From Haloferula rosea (GTDB lineage Bacteria > Verrucomicrobiota > Verrucomicrobiia > Verrucomicrobiales > Akkermansiaceae), in NCBI RefSeq assembly GCF_016595525.1, contig NZ_JAENII010000005.1, positions 62,001 through 126,000 on the forward strand: a stretch of DNA of 64,000 nucleotides, written 5' to 3'. The number at the start of each line of letters is the position of its first letter. The stretch's first letter is position 1. The notes below the pieces were generated by a model. That model saw nothing but the letters and a program-made list of their open reading frames with translations. It was not told the DNA's origin and made no database searches. A program made the position numbers and the translations under genes. This document shows positions 11,501-19,581 of this stretch, in pieces.

Positions 11501-12309
11501 AGGACGATGGTGAAGACGACGTGTCGGTGACTGTCGTCGACGCCGCGACGGACGAGATCGAGTTGCCTCCCGTGATGGAAGGGGAGCCGGATTGGGACTT
11601 CGTGGAAACCTGCGTGGCAGATTTGAAACGTCGCCTGGACTCGATGGGTCCTGTGAATGTGGACGCCATCGAGGAATATGAGGAGCTCGAGGCCCGCCAC
11701 AACGATGTGCGGACCAACTACGAAGACCTCGTTTCCTCGAAGGAAGAGCTGCTTCAGGTCATCGAGCGCATCAACGAAGAGACCGAGCGTCGTTTCACCG
11801 AGACCTTCACGCAGGTTCGCAAGAACTTCCGCGATATGTTCAAGGAGCTCTTCGGTGAGAAGGGCAAGGCGGACCTCGAGTTGGTGGACGAGAGCGATCC
11901 GCTCGAGTCGGGCATCGACGTGATTGCCAAGCCGCCGGGCAAGAAGCTGCAATCCATCGCGCTGCTTTCGGGTGGTGAGCGATCGATGACCGCGGTCGCC
12001 CTGTTGTTCTCGATCTACATGATCAAGCCGAGTCCGTTCTGTGTGCTCGACGAGCTCGATGCGCCGCTGGACGAGTCGAACATTGGTCGCTTCGTCAAGG
12101 TGCTCGACCGCTTCGTCGGCAGCTCGCAGTTCATCATCGTGACCCACTCCAAGCGCACGATGAACCGTGCGGATGTGATGTATGGGGTGACGATGGAGGA
12201 GTTCGGTGTTTCCAAGCCGGTGGGCATGCGGATGACCGCCGCAAGCGACGAACAGAAGGGCGAAGCGAAGAGTGCCGCGCAGAAGGCGGCCCTCAGGCTG
12301 GATGCCTGA
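8527..12309 (+). CDS. smc: chromosome segregation protein SMC
   Basis: Structural maintenance of chromosomes ATPase, which works with ScpA/ScpB in chromosome organisation. From the ATG at 8527 it has 1260 residues; the family start MYLKSLDIHGFKSFADKT is exact, so the longer frame from 8425 is rejected. Walker A is GPNGCGKSN (31-39), with QGQIDQILSSKPEERR and the conserved EEAAGI.KYK..K segment nearby. A long coiled coil follows. The hinge is about 520-690 (PGIHGVLAGFLDAEQNSA onward). After the second coiled coil come the signature LLSGGERSMTAVALLFSIYM (near 1146) and Walker B CVLDELDAPLDESN (near 1168). An acidic stretch at about 975-1025 (GSDSEGEDDGEDDV) interrupts the distal arm and is unusual. 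A terminator follows the stop. Confidence 0.96.
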   Translation: MYLKSLDIHGFKSFADKTHLEFHEGVTGIVGPNGCGKSNVVDAIRWVLGETSAKALRGGEMADVIFSGTERRKPLGMAEVTLTMADCEESLGVDYNEVAITRRVFRDGKSEYRLNGTLCRLKDIHNLFMDTGIGRTAYSIMAQGQIDQILSSKPEERRAVFEEAAGITKYKREKKDALRKLDYTEANLLRVSDVLAEQERRMNSLKRQVSKARRYKALSEDVRVLDTHLAHKRYVEFGAERDELKTSIRSLEATECELERLMEPKEEAVADARLTARNFEGELAELRQELNEHRNLLASAEGRMAFNNERRSELEGRVSQNREEIEATKEKLEKQEFDFVAANEALDQLARRIAEMEIQVGEQEERTNQARSQRGHLEAQLRDARSEANRTQTMIASMQAKIESSLAQLENSRERARQLADEEERLSVELEEARSQFEQIVAQLEEQAAKSEELEEAFQSAERQYQHNRGDLDAARTAAAEAHRTLTQRASRLEVLRQLVASGEGFEAGTRKVLDGLDEPDRFKPGIHGVLAGFLDAEQNSARAIEAALGSHLQAVLVEDSALAEALIDRLTEKKLGHAAVLPKNFVETSSGTQMEAVPEGAIGWALDRVKVDDGVRSVIEHLLERVLVVPDLGTALKLRGDHPGVTFATQGGELLGAEGVVRGGAAGKGNVSVLERQNEVRELEGEVEALTEQEEQAKARVTELEEELVRLQEAMEVARERQQRHKVELSTLDGQQSLAKREVEGVENKLESVRWERGDLAEREESATEGRSTLEAELASARERMEASEADQSRLQTELEGAIRDEAELAETLNEIRTALAVERRAKEAQEEQQQPMEARLAELREISIRRETEIASFLERIESAGSENTELAEQIETHRAESEDLETELESRAGRRAELLEAIDLAEGALSQARKEYAKASEQRGREEVAITKVELRLENLVNAVLERHDVELEKFEPDAHALLVCIDAQKNGSGRGRTRVVQGSDSEGEDDGEDDVSVTVVDAATDEIELPPVMEGEPDWDFVETCVADLKRRLDSMGPVNVDAIEEYEELEARHNDVRTNYEDLVSSKEELLQVIERINEETERRFTETFTQVRKNFRDMFKELFGEKGKADLELVDESDPLESGIDVIAKPPGKKLQSIALLSGGERSMTAVALLFSIYMIKPSPFCVLDELDAPLDESNIGRFVKVLDRFVGSSQFIIVTHSKRTMNRADVMYGVTMEEFGVSKPVGMRMTAASDEQKGEAKSAAQKAALRLDA

Positions 12310-12334
12310 ATTGGATTTCCGACAGGAGAGGGAT

Positions 12335-12391
12335 GGGGGACGGTGGGATGTGGCCTGAGTGGGCCCGGTCGCCGTCCCCCAATTTTTTTTT
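12335..12391 (+). terminator. intrinsic terminator of smc
   Basis: GGGGGACGG (12335-12343) pairs perfectly with CCGTCCCCC (12372-12380), and nine T residues follow (12383-12391). The 28-base loop can pair further. It is a textbook Rho-independent terminator, placed 26 bases after the smc stop and just before the stop of the convergent ppnP. Confidence 0.87.
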
Positions 12392-12397
12392 GGCAGC

Positions 12398-12712
12398 TCA
12401 GCTCAGGAACGAGCAGACGTAGTGGCAGGCTTCGTCCTCGACCTTGATCGTGAAGCCCGAGTTGGCTGGAACGTCGAAGTGGGAGCCTGACTCCACATTC
12501 AGGGTTTCCTCGCTGTCGTCGAGGATGACCGTGCAACGGCCGCCGACGATGTCCATGCGCTCGGCGGCTTCGGTGCCGAAGTGGTAGCTGCCCGGGAGGA
12601 TCACGCCGAGGGTCTTCTTTTCACCGGAGGCGGTGGTGATGGCGTGGGAGATGACTTTTCCGTCGAAGTAGATGTTCGCGAGGGCGGATGCGGTGACGTT
12701 GGTGAATTCCAT
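12398..12712 (-). CDS. ppnP: pyrimidine/purine nucleoside phosphorylase
   Basis: A 104-residue cupin of the PpnP (YaiE, formerly DUF1255) family, which phosphorolyses a range of nucleosides to the base and ribose 1-phosphate. Family features are the start with N.YFDGKVISHAI, a middle segment GVILPGSYHFGTEAAERMDIVGG, the acidic strand VILDDSEET, and the C-terminal half GSHFDVPANSGFTIKV followed by YVCSFLS. In E. coli the corresponding ends are GSVFNVPGHSEFHLQV and YLCRYL. Length is normal. It stands alone, convergent with smc and divergent from the helicase gene. Confidence 0.9.
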   Translation of the reverse strand: MEFTNVTASALANIYFDGKVISHAITTASGEKKTLGVILPGSYHFGTEAAERMDIVGGRCTVILDDSEETLNVESGSHFDVPANSGFTIKVEDEACHYVCSFLS

Positions 12713-12828
12713 GCGGAGCCCATAGTTGGGGGAGGTGCGATCGGCAAAGACAATTGTGGAGGGGGCGCGGGGTGTCTGGGGGGTAAACCCTTTGCAGACC
12801 GGCTGAGCTGGGTCAGGGTCCGCAGCTC

Positions 12829-14943
12829 ATGGCGGCACTTGATCCAGACAGGGTGGCAGACAGGGACTCGAACGATGAGGTGCTCGGGGCGTTCCTCGAT
12901 TTCATGATCGAGTCGGGGATCGAGCCGTATGACCATCAGGAGGAGGCGATTCTCGAGCTGTATGCGGGGAAGAACGTGATCCTCAACACGCCGACGGGAT
13001 CGGGGAAGTCACTGGTTGCGCTGGCGCAGCAATTCAGGGCCGTGTGCCAGGGGCGTCGGTCCTATTACACGGTGCCGATCAAGGCGCTGGCCAACGAGAA
13101 GTTCCTGTCCCTGTGCAAGACCTTCGGCGCGGAGAAGGTGGGGATGATCACGGGGGATGCGACGGTGAATCCGAATGCGCCGGTGATCTGTTGTACGGCG
13201 GAAATCCTTTCGAACCTCGCGCTGCGCGAGGGTGCGTTGGCGGCGGTCGACGATGTGATCATGGACGAGTTCCACTACTACTCGGACCGTGAACGGGGGG
13301 TCGCGTGGCAGGTGCCCCTGCTGACCTTGCCCCAAGCTCAGTTTCTTCTGATGTCGGCGACCTTGGGTGAGACGATCTTCTTCGAGCGTGGGCTGACGGA
13401 ACTGAACGGTCTGCCGACGGCCTTGGTGAAATCGGAGGAGCGTCCGGTGCCGCTGGAGTTCGACTACAGCACGACCGTGCTGGAGGAGAAGGTCGAGGAA
13501 CTGGCCGAGGGAGGAAAAGCACCGATCTATCTGGTCCACTTCACACAGCGTTCCTGCGCTGAGACGGCACAGCGTCTGACGAGCAGGAATTTCTGCACCA
13601 AGGATGAGAAGGCGCAGATTGCCGAGGTGTTGGAGGATGCGGATTTCCGCAGTCCATATGGGAAGGAGATGAAGCGATTGCTCCGTCATGGTCTGGGTAT
13701 CCACCATGCCGGTCTGCTGCCGAAGTACCGGGTGTTGGTCGAGAAGCTGGCGCAGCGCGGGCTGCTCAAGGTGATCTGCGGAACGGATACGCTCGGGGTG
13801 GGGGTGAATGTGCCGATCCGCACGGTGGTGTTCACCCAGCTCTTCAAGTACGGCGGTGAGAGTACGAAGATTCTCGCGGTGCGTGATTTCCGTCAGATCT
13901 GCGGGCGTGCGGGGCGGCGTGGATTTGATGACGTGGGCTATGTCGTGGCGCAGGCGCCGGAGCATGTGATCGAGAACCTGCGCGCCGAAGAGAAGGCGGC
14001 TGCGAAGGGAAAAAAGAGCAAGGCGATGAAAAAGAAGCCCCCGGAGAAGGGATTTGTGAACTGGGATGAGAAGACCTACCTCAAGCTCCAGAGCGCTCCG
14101 CCCGAGAAGCTGGTATCGAGTTTCCGGGTGAGCCACGGGATGCTGCTCGAAGTGCTGGGGCGGCGTGATCTCGACGGCTGCGCGGAAATGCGGCGGCTGA
14201 TCAACGAGTGCCACGAGACGCCGAGCAAGAAGCGCGATCACCGACGGCGTGCCTTTGCCCTCTTCAAGGGGCTGGTCCAGGGTGGGGTGCTGACGATCGT
14301 GCCGAAGGAGGAGCGGGAAGGTCCATGGAAAGTGGAGCTCCATATCGACATGCAGGAGGATTTCTCGATGCACCAGGCGCTGGGCCTGTGGTTGCTGGAT
14401 GCGATCCCGCAGCTCGAGGTGGAGGATGCGGAGTATCCGGTGAATCTGTTGTCACTGGTGGAAGCCATCCTTGAGGATCCGACGGCCGTGGTCCGCAAGC
14501 AGCTGGACAAGGCCAAGGGGGAGTTGCTTGCGGAACTCAAGGCGGATGGGGTCGAGTACGACGAGCGGATGGAGTTGCTGGAACAGGTGGAGATCCCCAA
14601 ACCCGGGAAGGAATTCATCTATGCGACCTACAACGAGTTCGTGATCGAGCACCCATGGGCACGGGAGGCCGGGGTGCGGCCGAAGTCGATTGCCCGGGAG
14701 ATGGTCGAGCGCCATGAGAGCTTCGAGGACTACGTGAAACGCTACGGCCTGGAGCGCAGTGAAGGGGTCCTGCTACGGCACCTGTCGGAGGTGTGGAAGG
14801 TGCTGGCGCAAACTGTCCCGCCGGCGGCGAAGACACCGGAGGTCGAGGAGATGGAAACCTTTCTCGAGAAGCTGGTGCGCGGGGTGGACTCCAGTCTCCT
14901 CGACGAGTGGCAGAAGCTCAGGGAACTGGAGGCCTCGCAATGA
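12829..14943 (+). CDS. Ski2-like DExH-box helicase (possible DUF3516 family)
   Basis: Superfamily 2 ATP-dependent helicase of 704 residues. Motif I is [14 protein letters not shown] (about 51-64); motif Ia PIKALANEK; motif II DEFH (near 145); motif III MSATLG (near 174); motif [19 protein letters not shown]; motif [19 protein letters not shown] (near 355-371). Order and spacing are those of Ski2/HelY-like RNA helicases. A lysine-rich linker ([15 protein letters not shown]) follows the helicase core. The C-terminal 270 residues resemble the DUF3516 region found in bacterial relatives, an assignment from memory. It may act in RNA processing or decay. Its stop lies one base from the stop of the convergent downstream gene. 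Confidence 0.87.
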   Translation: MAALDPDRVADRDSNDEVLGAFLDFMIESGIEPYDHQEEAILELYAGKNVILNTPTGSGKSLVALAQQFRAVCQGRRSYYTVPIKALANEKFLSLCKTFGAEKVGMITGDATVNPNAPVICCTAEILSNLALREGALAAVDDVIMDEFHYYSDRERGVAWQVPLLTLPQAQFLLMSATLGETIFFERGLTELNGLPTALVKSEERPVPLEFDYSTTVLEEKVEELAEGGKAPIYLVHFTQRSCAETAQRLTSRNFCTKDEKAQIAEVLEDADFRSPYGKEMKRLLRHGLGIHHAGLLPKYRVLVEKLAQRGLLKVICGTDTLGVGVNVPIRTVVFTQLFKYGGESTKILAVRDFRQICGRAGRRGFDDVGYVVAQAPEHVIENLRAEEKAAAKGKKSKAMKKKPPEKGFVNWDEKTYLKLQSAPPEKLVSSFRVSHGMLLEVLGRRDLDGCAEMRRLINECHETPSKKRDHRRRAFALFKGLVQGGVLTIVPKEEREGPWKVELHIDMQEDFSMHQALGLWLLDAIPQLEVEDAEYPVNLLSLVEAILEDPTAVVRKQLDKAKGELLAELKADGVEYDERMELLEQVEIPKPGKEFIYATYNEFVIEHPWAREAGVRPKSIAREMVERHESFEDYVKRYGLERSEGVLLRHLSEVWKVLAQTVPPAAKTPEVEEMETFLEKLVRGVDSSLLDEWQKLRELEASQ

Positions 14944-14944
14944 G

Positions 14945-17029
14945 TCAGCGGATGGGTCCCGTGTGGTGGGCGGCATCCCACGACTCGATCCCGATGGTTT
15001 TCAGGTAGGGCGCGGCGACTTCATCCTCACGGGGGGTGGCGAATGCCTTGTAGAGGTGCCAGATCGGTTTCTTTCCGTAAGGGTCGTCCTTGAAATCAGG
15101 GAACTTGCGGAGACCGATGCGGAGTCCTCCTTCGTGGCGGTTGTCGATCCAGTTGTGGTAGTGCCAGACTTCGATGGAGTCGATCTTCGCCATCTTCTTC
15201 CACGCGTAGGCCATGCCCGCCGCCTGTTCGGTCAGGTCCTTGGCCGAGTAGGTCGGTGAATTGAATCCGTTCTCGGTCAGGTGGATTGGACGAATTTGTC
15301 CCTGATAGAGGAAGCGTGGAAGCTTCATGTAGGCATCGAGGACTTCCAGGTTGTGTGGTGTGACCTTGTCGGTTTCGAATTCGAAGGTTGCCTGATGGTC
15401 CTTCCATGTCGTCGGAACCCGTAGACTCTGGGGATAGGGGTGGTAGGCAAGGGCCCACGGGAAGTCGCCCTCGACACGGCAGTAGGTGGCGAGGAGATCG
15501 AGCATCTGCTTGGAGCCATAGAAGCGGGGCGTGCCGGCCTTTGCCCAGTGGTGCGTCAGTGAAATGAATGGACGACTATGGGGGTCGTACTGGCGGGAGA
15601 TGAGATCCACGAGCCGCATCGAGCGCTGATGGAGATCCATGAAGACAAGGGCGGGTTTCTCGCCGACGTTGGTCCACGTCCATGCGGCGTCGACCTCGTT
15701 GTGGATGATCCAGTGGTGGAGGCGGCCGTATTTGCCATCCGGGCGGGTCCAGCGCTCGGTCATCAGGTGGATGATGGCGCCGTAGATGCCGATGCCCTCT
15801 TCTGAAACGACGTCGGGGTGGGCGTAGGTGCCTTCCTTCACGGCGTCCGGGTGGCCCAGCTTGCGGACCACGGCATTGCCTCCGCGAGCGGGATTGGACA
15901 CGAGCAGCACCCCGGAGACGACGGCCTTGTGTTTGGCGGCCTCGATGAGGGTTCTGTCGTAGCGCTGCAGAACCTGTTCGTTGGCGTGGTAGGTCCGGCC
16001 TTGCCACTGGAAGGGTCGGGTGTTCGGGCCGGCAGTGGGGGACAGCACGGTGTGAGCCAGGATGTTCACGGTGACGGCCGAGATGTCGAGTTCCTCGAGT
16101 TCGTTCGGCAGTCGTCCATGGCTCCAGCCGCCGAGGCCCTTCTTATGGCGCGGTTTTTCAGCGGCGAGCCCGGGACGGATGCAGGCGACCTTTTCCGCGT
16201 AGCGTGCGTGGGAAACCGGGGTGATGAGCTCCCCGTTCTTGCGAACCAGTTGCCAGCGCGACGTCAGTCGGTCGTAGTCCCGGTTCGATCTCTTGCGTTT
16301 CCGGGGTAGCTCGGTTTCGAACCGGCCGTCGTCGGCCGTCTGGATGGCGACGAGTGTTTCAAAGCAAGCGGGGTCCTCGATCAGGAGATCCATGGGGATG
16401 TCGGCAAGCATCAGCTCGCCTTCGCCTGCGGGTGCGCTTCCGCGAACGATCACGCTGCTTTCGGTCAATTCCACGGACTCGATGGTCGCCGGGAAGTCCA
16501 GGTTCAGGTAGTCGCGGAGGGCTTGTTCGGAAGAGGCAGAGGGCCGGGATGATTTGGCCTTGAAGTCGCCGGGGCGCTCGGCACGGATCTGCATGTTCCG
16601 GAGTTGGAGCACCCGGCCTGCGGGGAGGGGGAGATCCAGCCGAAGCGCGTTCCAGCCGGCTGGCAGGGGTTTGCCGGGCTGGCTCAGGCGCGCCACGTAG
16701 GGGGTCCATGCTTCGCTGTGGGTCAGCTCGGGGAGGTAGCGGGCGGTTCTCGGCTCAAAAGGTGGCCCGGGGAGGACGGCGTAGGTCGGCATCCCACCGA
16801 CGCAGAAGTAGTCCATCGAGAGTACCAGGTTCTGGCCTTTCGCGGCTTGGCTGGGTGTTACGATGATCGAATGGGGGCCGGTGATTTCGATCATCCCCGC
16901 TTCGGTAATCTTGAATTGCTTGGTTCCCTCGACGGCGCTGCGCACATCGAGTGGGGCTCCAGCGGGTGCGGCAGTAGCCCCCAAAGTGAGAGCCGCGCTG
17001 AGGACGACGAGAAGGCGAGAGATTGACAT
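14945..17029 (-). CDS. secreted glycoside-hydrolase-like protein (DUF5722-like)
   Basis: A 694-residue exported protein with a signal peptide (MSISRLLVVLSAALTLGATAAPAGA). The N-terminal third (about 30-330) looks like beta-rich carbohydrate-binding or galactose-binding folds. The C-terminal half resembles a (beta/alpha)8 glycosidase: WIIHNEVDAAWTW near residue 443 has the Asn-Glu pair of clan GH-A acid/base sites, and HLTENGFNSPTYS near 586 offers a second Glu as nucleophile. I place it tentatively in DUF5722, from memory. The frame is open to an ATG at 17092. I chose 17029 because a signal peptide starts there and a palindromic operator-like site occupies the upstream codons. It is likely regulated by a LacI-type repressor. 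The substrate is unknown. Confidence 0.72.
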   Translation of the reverse strand: MSISRLLVVLSAALTLGATAAPAGAPLDVRSAVEGTKQFKITEAGMIEITGPHSIIVTPSQAAKGQNLVLSMDYFCVGGMPTYAVLPGPPFEPRTARYLPELTHSEAWTPYVARLSQPGKPLPAGWNALRLDLPLPAGRVLQLRNMQIRAERPGDFKAKSSRPSASSEQALRDYLNLDFPATIESVELTESSVIVRGSAPAGEGELMLADIPMDLLIEDPACFETLVAIQTADDGRFETELPRKRKRSNRDYDRLTSRWQLVRKNGELITPVSHARYAEKVACIRPGLAAEKPRHKKGLGGWSHGRLPNELEELDISAVTVNILAHTVLSPTAGPNTRPFQWQGRTYHANEQVLQRYDRTLIEAAKHKAVVSGVLLVSNPARGGNAVVRKLGHPDAVKEGTYAHPDVVSEEGIGIYGAIIHLMTERWTRPDGKYGRLHHWIIHNEVDAAWTWTNVGEKPALVFMDLHQRSMRLVDLISRQYDPHSRPFISLTHHWAKAGTPRFYGSKQMLDLLATYCRVEGDFPWALAYHPYPQSLRVPTTWKDHQATFEFETDKVTPHNLEVLDAYMKLPRFLYQGQIRPIHLTENGFNSPTYSAKDLTEQAAGMAYAWKKMAKIDSIEVWHYHNWIDNRHEGGLRIGLRKFPDFKDDPYGKKPIWHLYKAFATPREDEVAAPYLKTIGIESWDAAHHTGPIR

Positions 17030-17045
17030 GATGACTGGGTAGTAA

Positions 17046-17059
17046 AGGAAACGTTTCCT
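17046..17059 (-). promoter_or_regulatory. perfect 14-bp palindrome, LacI-family-type operator
   Basis: AGGAAACGTTTCCT ends 17 bases before the start of the glycosidase-like gene. A perfect palindrome with a central CG, flanked by AAA/TTT, is the usual shape of LacI/GalR operators (compare PurR and CcpA sites). This suggests sugar-responsive repression. No LacI-type gene lies in the window. Confidence 0.55.
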
Positions 17060-17337
17060 GATGGGCGATTCTACGGGGGGCTGGGTGGCCACATTTCATG
17101 AATCGTTCGGGTGGGGCATTCCGTGGTGGCTCCTAATTTTCAGGCTAGTGGACGCATGGCCCAAGAAAGTCCGGTGGCCAACCGTTCTGGGAGGGAATGA
17201 TGCGGGTGGCGGCTAATCGACCCGCGGCACCCTTCGTACGGTTCGTGCGATTGGCGCAGCAATCGGGCATCAAGGATGTGACGCTCGCCGTCAGGGAGAG
17301 CTCCTGAGCGCCTCGATGATGGCACTTCTTGGAACGT
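17060..17337. other. intergenic region without a convincing gene
   Basis: Between the glycosidase-like gene and the methyltransferase. The only plus-strand frame worth noting is 17197-17307, starting ATGATG just after GGGAGGGA and coding for 36 residues that end IKDVTLAVRESS. No family is recognised; it may be a small protein, a gene remnant or chance. A 61-codon minus-strand frame (17140-17325) has the composition of noise. Confidence 0.3.
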
Positions 17338-18495
17338 CTACCAAACGCGCGCCCAGATTACCTTGAGGTAGCGGGATTCGGGGTAATTGGAGAGCGTCGG
17401 GTGATCGGGTCCGGGGCCGGTGCGGTCGAAGATCTGCAGGCGTCGACCGAGCTTGTGGACGGCGGTGGTCACGAGCTTCTCGAACTCGAACTCATTGAGC
17501 ATGCCCGAGCATGAGCAGGTGACAAGGAAGCCCCCGGGTCGAACGAGTTGGGCGGCGAGCTTGTTGAGGTCGTGGTATTTGCCACGGCCTTTCTCGTCGT
17601 CCCTGCCGGTCACGAACTTCGGAGGGTCGGCGAGCACGAGGTCCCATTCGCGCCCGTTCTCCACCATGGTTCGGGCCCAGGTGAAGGCATCGGCGTGGGT
17701 GAACTTGATGCGCGTACCGTTGAGGTTGGCATTGCGTTGGGCCATGGCGATGGCCTTCTCGTCGAGATCGACCGCATGGATTTCCTTGGCTCCGGCCTTG
17801 GCGGCGTGGACGCTGAAGCCTCCTGAGTAGCAGCAAAGATCGAGCATGGACCTGCCGCTTGCCAGCTTGGCGAGTCGCAGTCGGTTGTCGCGCTGATCGC
17901 AGAAGAAGCCGGTCTTGTGGCCCTCGGCGAAGTCGATTTCGAAGGTGGCCCCATGTTCATCGATCTTCACTTTGCGGATCCCGGGAGTGGCGAGGGGGTG
18001 GGCCTGTTTGGTCGGGATGCACTCGATCCGAGCGAGCTTCGGATCGATCTGGATGTGGGTGCGCTCGGTGCCAAAGGCTTCGTGCAGGGCGGGGATCCAG
18101 GTGTCGAGCCGTTGCCAGGCGGCAAGGGTGGTGATTTCGAGTGAAAGGATGTCGCCGAAGCGATCCGCGACCAGGCCGGGCAGGCGGTCGGCATCGGCGT
18201 GGATGCAGCGGTATGCGGAGGTGTGTTCGCCCAAGTGGAAGATTCCTTTGCGAAGTTCGGCGGCATCGCGGATGGCATCGATGAAGAAATCCTCGTCGAT
18301 CGGGTCCTTGCCGTGGCTGACGATGCGCAGCGGCATGTTTGAGCGGGGATTGAAGAATCCCCAACCGAAGGTCTCGCCCTGCTTGTCGAGCACCTCCACG
18401 AGGTCCCCGGGTTTGGCGTCGGGGGACACCTCGCCGATCATCTTCGGCCAGATGGACGGGTGGAAGGAAACGGTCTTGATCGAAACGGTCGGCAC
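17338..18495 (-). CDS. class I SAM-dependent rRNA (cytosine-C5) methyltransferase, RlmI-like
   Basis: About 385 residues. An N-terminal PUA-like RNA-binding domain (FHPSIWPKMIGEVSPDAKPGDLVEV, then GWGFFNPRSNMPLRIVS) is followed by an EEHEE-type linker and a Rossmann methyltransferase domain. The SAM site is MLDLCCYSGGFSVHAAKAGA with VDLDEKAI, and motif IV is LVLADPPKFV. A TCSCS segment near the end supplies the cysteines expected of m5C enzymes such as RlmI (23S rRNA C1962). The frame extends to an ATG at 18579, but this would add 28 residues without family match and overlap the divergent gene's leader. I prefer the GTG at 18495. The exact start is uncertain; the family is clear. Confidence 0.86.
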   Translation of the reverse strand: MPTVSIKTVSFHPSIWPKMIGEVSPDAKPGDLVEVLDKQGETFGWGFFNPRSNMPLRIVSHGKDPIDEDFFIDAIRDAAELRKGIFHLGEHTSAYRCIHADADRLPGLVADRFGDILSLEITTLAAWQRLDTWIPALHEAFGTERTHIQIDPKLARIECIPTKQAHPLATPGIRKVKIDEHGATFEIDFAEGHKTGFFCDQRDNRLRLAKLASGRSMLDLCCYSGGFSVHAAKAGAKEIHAVDLDEKAIAMAQRNANLNGTRIKFTHADAFTWARTMVENGREWDLVLADPPKFVTGRDDEKGRGKYHDLNKLAAQLVRPGGFLVTCSCSGMLNEFEFEKLVTTAVHKLGRRLQIFDRTGPGPDHPTLSNYPESRYLKVIWARVW

Positions 18496-18609
18496 GCGGC
18501 GAGGATGAGCATCGATTTCCGAACATGAAACGCCGAAAACCGGCCGGGGGAGAATTCGCGGGCGAATTTGGAATGGCATATCTGCGGGGTGGGGTGTCTT
18601 CTAGTTCTC

Positions 18610-19251
18610 ATGCAGAAGAAAAAGAAAATGTCCGGGTGTGGGATCGCCGCGCTGATCGGGGGCTTGCTGATCCTCGGAGTCATCGTGCTCGCGGTGTTCG
18701 GTTTCTACTGGATGTTCTCGGCGCGCAAGATGGAGGTGGAGGAGAAGGTCGCGATGGCCCAGTCGGCTGCGATCCGGGATTCCGCCATTGCCTCTCTCGA
18801 TGAGGACGGACGGCTGCTCTACGACGAGTCGGACTGGCCGGTATTCGAGCCGCTGAAGCCGGGTGATGCAGTCTCACGGGACCACTATCTGATTTCGACC
18901 ATCGACACGACGGCCACGGAATTGGCGAGGGAGAACTTTCGCGAGCGGGCAGATGGTGCCCCGGTGGCATGGACGATGAAACTCGAGGATGTGAGCTCTG
19001 GACCGGGCGATGAACTGGTGGCCGATTTCGTGATCACCTACGGCATTCGTCATCGCGGTGGCGGTGGCAGCTACAGTCAGCTCAATGTGACGGCGGTATT
19101 CGGTGAGGAGGAGCGGGAGTCGTTGCTGAAGCTCCGCCGCGGGAATTGGGTGACCGTCAACGGCACCCTGTCGCTATCGGGCAGGCAGCCGCGGATCCTC
19201 GATGCAAACATCGTGAAACCGGATGTGATCAACGAGAAGCAAGGGGAGTGA
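18610..19251 (+). CDS. membrane-anchored protein of unknown function, possible OB-fold
   Basis: A 213-residue protein beginning with a basic run (MQKKKKM), then one hydrophobic helix (about 12-35), then a soluble region probably outside the membrane. Near the C-terminus, LLKLRRGNWVTVNGTLSLSG with RQPRILDANIV resembles the tRNA_anti-like OB-fold in small bacterial envelope proteins. This is an inference from pattern, not a confirmed domain. A short Gly/His segment (RHRGGGGSY) precedes it. The ATG at 18610 was chosen over 18568 because the basic N-terminus plus helix makes a proper signal anchor. The gene diverges from the methyltransferase and is followed 33 bases later by a small membrane protein. 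Confidence 0.6.
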   Translation: MQKKKKMSGCGIAALIGGLLILGVIVLAVFGFYWMFSARKMEVEEKVAMAQSAAIRDSAIASLDEDGRLLYDESDWPVFEPLKPGDAVSRDHYLISTIDTTATELARENFRERADGAPVAWTMKLEDVSSGPGDELVADFVITYGIRHRGGGGSYSQLNVTAVFGEEERESLLKLRRGNWVTVNGTLSLSGRQPRILDANIVKPDVINEKQGE

Positions 19252-19284
19252 GGGCGCTGACTTCCGGGTGATTCCGATGATGTC

Positions 19285-19518
19285 ATGGAAATGGTAGCCC
19301 TTCTGACGCTGATCGCTCTCCTGCAGCTCACGTCGTGTGTCCTCTACGGAGTCTATCTTTGTCGGTATGAGGACGATTTCCCTGGTCGGGTGGTCAACTT
19401 CTTCCTGATCACCATTCCAGGGCTCGGAATTCTGTTTTATCTTGTGGCCCGCTCGGGGTGTCGGAATCGCGCGTCGAAAGCGGTTTCCGAGCCGGGAGAT
19501 GGATCGAGCGGATGGTAG
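19285..19518 (+). CDS. small two-helix membrane protein
   Basis: A 77-residue frame with two hydrophobic segments: MVALLTLIALLQLTSCVLYG and a second one, FFLITIPGLGILFYLVAR. A short charged loop (CRYEDDFPG) lies between them, and the tail is polar. The second helix with its LFYLVAR end is reminiscent of PLDc_N-type or other small phage-shock-like membrane domains, but the match is weak. It follows the preceding membrane protein by 33 bases on the same strand, so the two may be cotranscribed. Being short, it could be spurious; the clean membrane topology argues for a real gene. Confidence 0.45.
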   Translation: MEMVALLTLIALLQLTSCVLYGVYLCRYEDDFPGRVVNFFLITIPGLGILFYLVARSGCRNRASKAVSEPGDGSSGW

Positions 19519-19581
19519 TGCGATTTCTTAAATTACGGTGGATGTCGTAGTTTTTGTTCCGTTGGCTGCGGTGCTGATGGG

